A stretch of 64,000 bases of DNA from Petralouisia muris (lineage in GTDB: Bacteria > Bacillota > Clostridia > Lachnospirales > Lachnospiraceae), in NCBI RefSeq assembly GCF_004793545.1, contig NZ_SRYA01000003.1, forward strand, positions 98,873 through 162,872. Direction: 5' to 3'. The position numbers and the translations under genes are program-made. The notes beneath the pieces were generated by a model, which was given only the letters and a program-made list of their open reading frames with translations, did no database searches and had not been told where the DNA came from. Positions within the stretch are counted from its first letter, which is position 1; each line of letters begins with the position of its first letter. Shown in pieces: positions 61,279-64,000 of the stretch.

Positions 61279-61653
61279 GATTTCATTTATTTCTTTTGCA
61301 GTGCTGATTGTCGGCTATCTTGTTTATGGCAAGGTAACGGAAAAATCTTTGCGCATAACGACAGACAGACGCCCGCGATTGTGATTAACGACGGCGTTGA
61401 CTGCGTGCCGATGAAATGATGGAAAGCGTTTTTGGTGCAGCTTTTGAATATTGCTGGAACAGGGCCGATATTTGGCGCTTTGATGAGTGCGATGTTCGGA
61501 TCTGTTCTGTTCTTGTGGATTGTGTCTGGCTTAATATTATGCGGCACTGTGCATGACTATATGAGCGGTATGATAAGCTTATGCCATGAGGGCGCGTCGA
61601 TTGCAGAATTGAAAGACTTCAAATGCGGTCTTTTTTTAAAACTAGACGCTTGA

Positions 61654-61974
61654 CCTTTTTGCCGGCGGCAGTCTTTTCAGATTCCACACTGACCAAGCAG
61701 ACTGCTGATCCCAGTTCTTTTATGGCAGAAATAAAATTTGAATTAATCTCACTTTCGAGATTTTCTTTTTCAGAAATCTTTTGTTGTCAATAATGCAATT
61801 AATTTGAGGAAAATCGTTTGTTTTCAAGAGTTTGGCACATAAATCGTTATGGGAAGTTTGAGTTATTAATTTTTTTTTTAAGAAATTTATTGAGTTTTAT
61901 TTCTGAAATCATTATTATAATGTCTGTATGTGAAAGTGATGACAGGTTCTTAACAATTACAAGGAGAAAAAGAC
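61654..61974. other. Intergenic stretch ending with an IS-end copy
   Basis: This AT-rich 320-bp stretch between the cstA remnant and the OmpR-type regulator has no gene I can recognise. At 61852-61865, GGAAGTTTGAGTTA repeats the right terminal repeat of the 59203-59516 element in the same direction. A long A/T run follows (61868-61880). The stretch may contain further decayed IS sequence. Confidence 0.55.
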
Positions 61975-62679
61975 ATGGAACAGCAGACCATATTAGTGGT
62001 GGACGACAACAAAGAAATTGTGTTTTCTCTGGGAAAACTCTTAGAATATGAAGGATATCGGATATTGAAAGCTTATGACGGGCTGGAGGCATTGGAAATA
62101 CTGAGGGAGAATCCGGTGGATTTAATCCTGCTGGATGTGATGATGCCCAGGCTGAACGGATTGTCAGCGTTGATGAAGATACGGGAAACAAATAAGATTC
62201 CGGTGATTATCCTGTCTGCAAAGACAGAGGAAAGCGACAAGGTTTCCGGCCTTGTGATGGGGGCGGATGATTACATTGCCAAACCCTACAATCCGGCAGA
62301 GCTGACAGCCAGGGTGGCGGCCCAGCTCAGGCGCTACCATACCTGGGGAGGAAGCGCGCCCAAAGTTCAGGACGACCTGATTGTCAACGGCAGCCTGGTG
62401 CTGGACAAAAAAAGTAAGAAAGCCATTGTAGACGGCGCAGAGGTAAAGCTGACGGCTACAGAATATAAGATTCTGGAGCTTTTAATGGAGCATCCGGGTC
62501 AGGTGTTTTCCGCAGAAAAGATTTACGAAAAAGTCTGGAAAGAGGCGGCCAGCTACACAGTGGAAAATACGGTGATGGTGCATATCCGCCATATTCGGGA
62601 AAAGCTGGAAATTGATACGAAGAATCCAAAATATGTAAAGGTGGTGTGGGGCATTGGCTATAAAATGGAAAAGTATTAA
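61975..62679 (+). CDS. OmpR-family response regulator (VanR-like)
   Basis: This 234-residue protein has a receiver domain (ILVVDDNKEIVFSLGKLLEY, phospho-Asp in LILLDVMMPRLNGLSAL, Lys in DDYIAKPYNP) and an OmpR winged helix (VKLTATEYKILELLMEHPGQ, VENTVMVHIRHIREKLEIDT, VWGIGYKMEKY). AAGGAG precedes the ATG. The kinase gene begins within its last codons. Family members control envelope or antibiotic response genes. Confidence 0.94.
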   Translation: MEQQTILVVDDNKEIVFSLGKLLEYEGYRILKAYDGLEALEILRENPVDLILLDVMMPRLNGLSALMKIRETNKIPVIILSAKTEESDKVSGLVMGADDYIAKPYNPAELTARVAAQLRRYHTWGGSAPKVQDDLIVNGSLVLDKKSKKAIVDGAEVKLTATEYKILELLMEHPGQVFSAEKIYEKVWKEAASYTVENTVMVHIRHIREKLEIDTKNPKYVKVVWGIGYKMEKY

Positions 62680-63886
62680 AGGGATCAAAACAGCAGGGCA
62701 ATGGCTGAAAAAGATTTTGAGAAGAAACGAAATCTGGCTGGTTCTGGGAATCACAGGCAGTTTTCTAGGGTTTGTCATGTTGTCGGATATCCTATCCTAC
62801 CGCTACATGCCCACCAGATATAATATTCAGGAAGGTTTCTTTATGAATCTTTGTTTTGCTGTAAGCTTTGCAGGCTTTTTGAAACTTATTCTGATTTATG
62901 AAGATCGGAATTGGGACATCCAGTCAAAAAGTTTTTTCCAGGAATGGGAACGGAAACAGCGGAAGTGGCAGTTGATTTTAGGTGCAATTGCAGGCGCAGC
63001 GCTGATAGCGGCTATTATTAATTTCAGTTTCAGGTTAGAGGATACCTGGATGTACGGCAATCTAAGCGGAGCCTATATTCCCCTGGGAACCGTGGGGGTT
63101 CAGTGGATTGTCTGCAATCTTACTCTGGATTCTCATATGAAAGTCCAGTTAAGGCGTCATATGGAGAATCTGGAACAGATTAATCAGAGAAGTTTGGAGG
63201 CGGCCCTGCGCAGCGAACAGATGAAAGTAGATTTGATTTCTAATGTGTCCCATGATTTGAAAACCCCACTCACTTCCATGGTAGGCTACCTGGAACTGAT
63301 GAAAAAAGAGGAACTGAGCGACGTATTGTCTGACTATATTGACGTGCTTACCCGCAAAGCTCAGAAATTAAAAGAGATGATAGACAGTCTTTTCGATTTG
63401 GCGAAAACCAGCAGCGGAAATGTGGAGCTGAACATGGAATCTTTGGAGCTGAACCGCCTGATTGAACAGGTGAAGGCGGACATGGAAGACCGGATTGCAG
63501 AAAGCGGCAGGGAATTTGTAGTGCTCCTTACGGAAGAACCGACAGATTTTACGGCAGACAGCAGCTATACGTACCGGATTTGCCAGAACCTTCTGGAAAA
63601 TGCACTGAAATATTCCCAGGAGCATACCAGAATTTTCCTGAAAACCATGGTAACAGAGGAAGGGTCAAAAGTACGGTTTGAGATTACCAACACGGCAGGA
63701 TATCCCATGGAATTTACCAAAGAACAGATTGTGGAGCGGTTTGCCAGAGGCGATGAATCCAGAACCACCGAAGGCAACGGACTGGGGCTCGCCATTGTAA
63801 GCACCTATACGGCCGCATTGGGCGGACAGTTCGACGTCTCCATAGACTGTGACCAATTCCGGGCAACTGTGGAATTTTTGAAATAA
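62654..63886 (+). CDS. Sensor histidine kinase (VanS-like)
   Basis: This protein of up to 410 residues has membrane segments near residues 26-50, 64-85, 105-130 and 140-155, a coiled linker, HisKA (LISNVSHDLKTPLTSMVGYL), and HATPase (RICQNLLENALKYSQEHTRI, GNGLGLAIVSTYTAALGG). No ATG is in a good place. TTG 62654 would overlap the regulator by 26 bp, and a TTG at 62714 is an alternative, so the start is uncertain. It forms a two-component pair with the preceding gene. Confidence 0.9.
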   Translation: MAIKWKSIKGIKTAGQWLKKILRRNEIWLVLGITGSFLGFVMLSDILSYRYMPTRYNIQEGFFMNLCFAVSFAGFLKLILIYEDRNWDIQSKSFFQEWERKQRKWQLILGAIAGAALIAAIINFSFRLEDTWMYGNLSGAYIPLGTVGVQWIVCNLTLDSHMKVQLRRHMENLEQINQRSLEAALRSEQMKVDLISNVSHDLKTPLTSMVGYLELMKKEELSDVLSDYIDVLTRKAQKLKEMIDSLFDLAKTSSGNVELNMESLELNRLIEQVKADMEDRIAESGREFVVLLTEEPTDFTADSSYTYRICQNLLENALKYSQEHTRIFLKTMVTEEGSKVRFEITNTAGYPMEFTKEQIVERFARGDESRTTEGNGLGLAIVSTYTAALGGQFDVSIDCDQFRATVEFLK

Positions 63887-63945
63887 TGCTTTTCTTTTAA
63901 GCAAAATTGTGATATACTCCTGTTTTTAACAGTTATATGGACAAC

Positions 63946-63987
63946 AAATCGCTGTAACCCCAGTATTTATACGGGCTACAGCGATTT
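63946..63987. terminator. Hairpin after the last kinase gene
   Basis: AAATCGCTGTA (63946-63956) pairs perfectly with TACAGCGATTT (63977-63987) over a 20-base loop. A terminator or repeat of another family; no T run is seen on the plus strand. Confidence 0.45.
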
Positions 63988-64000
63988 GAACTTTAGAAAT

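Larger units (their letters stand above)
60742..61653 (+). pseudogene. cstA: cstA (carbon-starvation / peptide or pyruvate transporter) pseudogene, split by an IS
   Basis: AGAGGATAAGT then ATGATTTCACTAATC at 60742 is a start that is cut by an IS200-like element. On its other side ISFISFAVLIVGYLVYGKVT continues, then FAHNDRQTPAIVIND and GVDCVPMK, LVQLLNIAGTGPIFGALMSA and VHDYMSGMISLCHEGASIAE. These match the N-terminal part of CstA. A missing base near 61349 and a TGA at 61417-61419 break the frame, and the C-terminal two-thirds are gone. It starts 23 bp after the nucleoside hydrolase, so the two were probably an operon. Confidence 0.82.

Noticed and set aside
1..64000. rRNA, tRNA, or CRISPR array anywhere in the window
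   Set aside because: No conserved rRNA text, no cloverleaf with the GTTCGA-type T arm, and no repeat-spacer pattern were seen by eye; a dedicated tRNA scan could still find one.

Overview
The window looks like a chromosome segment of a gut-type anaerobic Firmicute, probably family Lachnospiraceae. The basis is strong AGGAGG ribosome sites, GHKL/LytTR and OmpR-type regulators, a TIGR04086-type membrane protein, a crotonase, several iron-sulfur 'old yellow' flavoenzymes, and remnants of a selenium-type molybdenum hydroxylase. No rRNA or tRNA gene and no CRISPR array was seen. The species call is inference.

Left part (1-15.5 kb): an ECF sigma factor cut by the window edge; two FMN/4Fe-4S/FAD reductases of the BaiCD/BaiH/2,4-dienoyl-CoA reductase family with a divergent AraC regulator; an AgrA/AgrC-like two-component pair; a FlxA-like protein; then a gene graveyard (8.96-10.03 kb) with pieces of a xanthine-dehydrogenase-type hydroxylase, modC and moaC. 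After it, on the minus strand, come an OFA-type MFS transporter, a third flavoenzyme, a LysR regulator and a lipoprotein SGNH hydrolase.

Defence island (15.5-21.9 kb): a large P-loop ATPase gene and, 13 bp later, a large adenosine-deaminase-like gene with all metal and catalytic motifs. This is the RdrA/RdrB arrangement of RADAR anti-phage defence. A small MscS-type channel follows on the same strand and may be an uncharacterised membrane partner. A triplicated motif that can form a hairpin lies upstream.

Middle (22-41 kb): clpB behind a CIRCE-like site, a YtrA-type regulator with a perfect 18-bp-arm operator and its membrane partner, a polysaccharide deacetylase, rarA, an aspartate aminotransferase, a small (p)ppGpp synthetase whose 3' end is repeated three times, an MBL hydrolase, an Rpn-like nuclease gene with no normal start codon, a Big_2 surface protein, two tandem O-antigen-ligase-like proteins of contrasting base composition, a broken AAA/PD-(D/E)XK gene, and a two-part ThrE-type exporter.

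Right part (41-64 kb): GH13 amylase, an intact AAA/PD-(D/E)XK gene translationally coupled to an unknown gene, proC, a threonine-aldolase-like enzyme, a HigB/HigA-type toxin-antitoxin pair whose antitoxin carries a protease domain, crt, an AraC regulator divergent from glycogen phosphorylase, a hybrid kinase, sfsA, a CNNM/CBS protein, an IS-scarred segment carrying a lipoprotein nucleoside hydrolase and a cstA pseudogene split by an IS200-like element, and a final OmpR/kinase pair.

Two families of dispersed intergenic repeats (A, imperfect palindromes; B, about 90 bp) sit at gene ends across the window.
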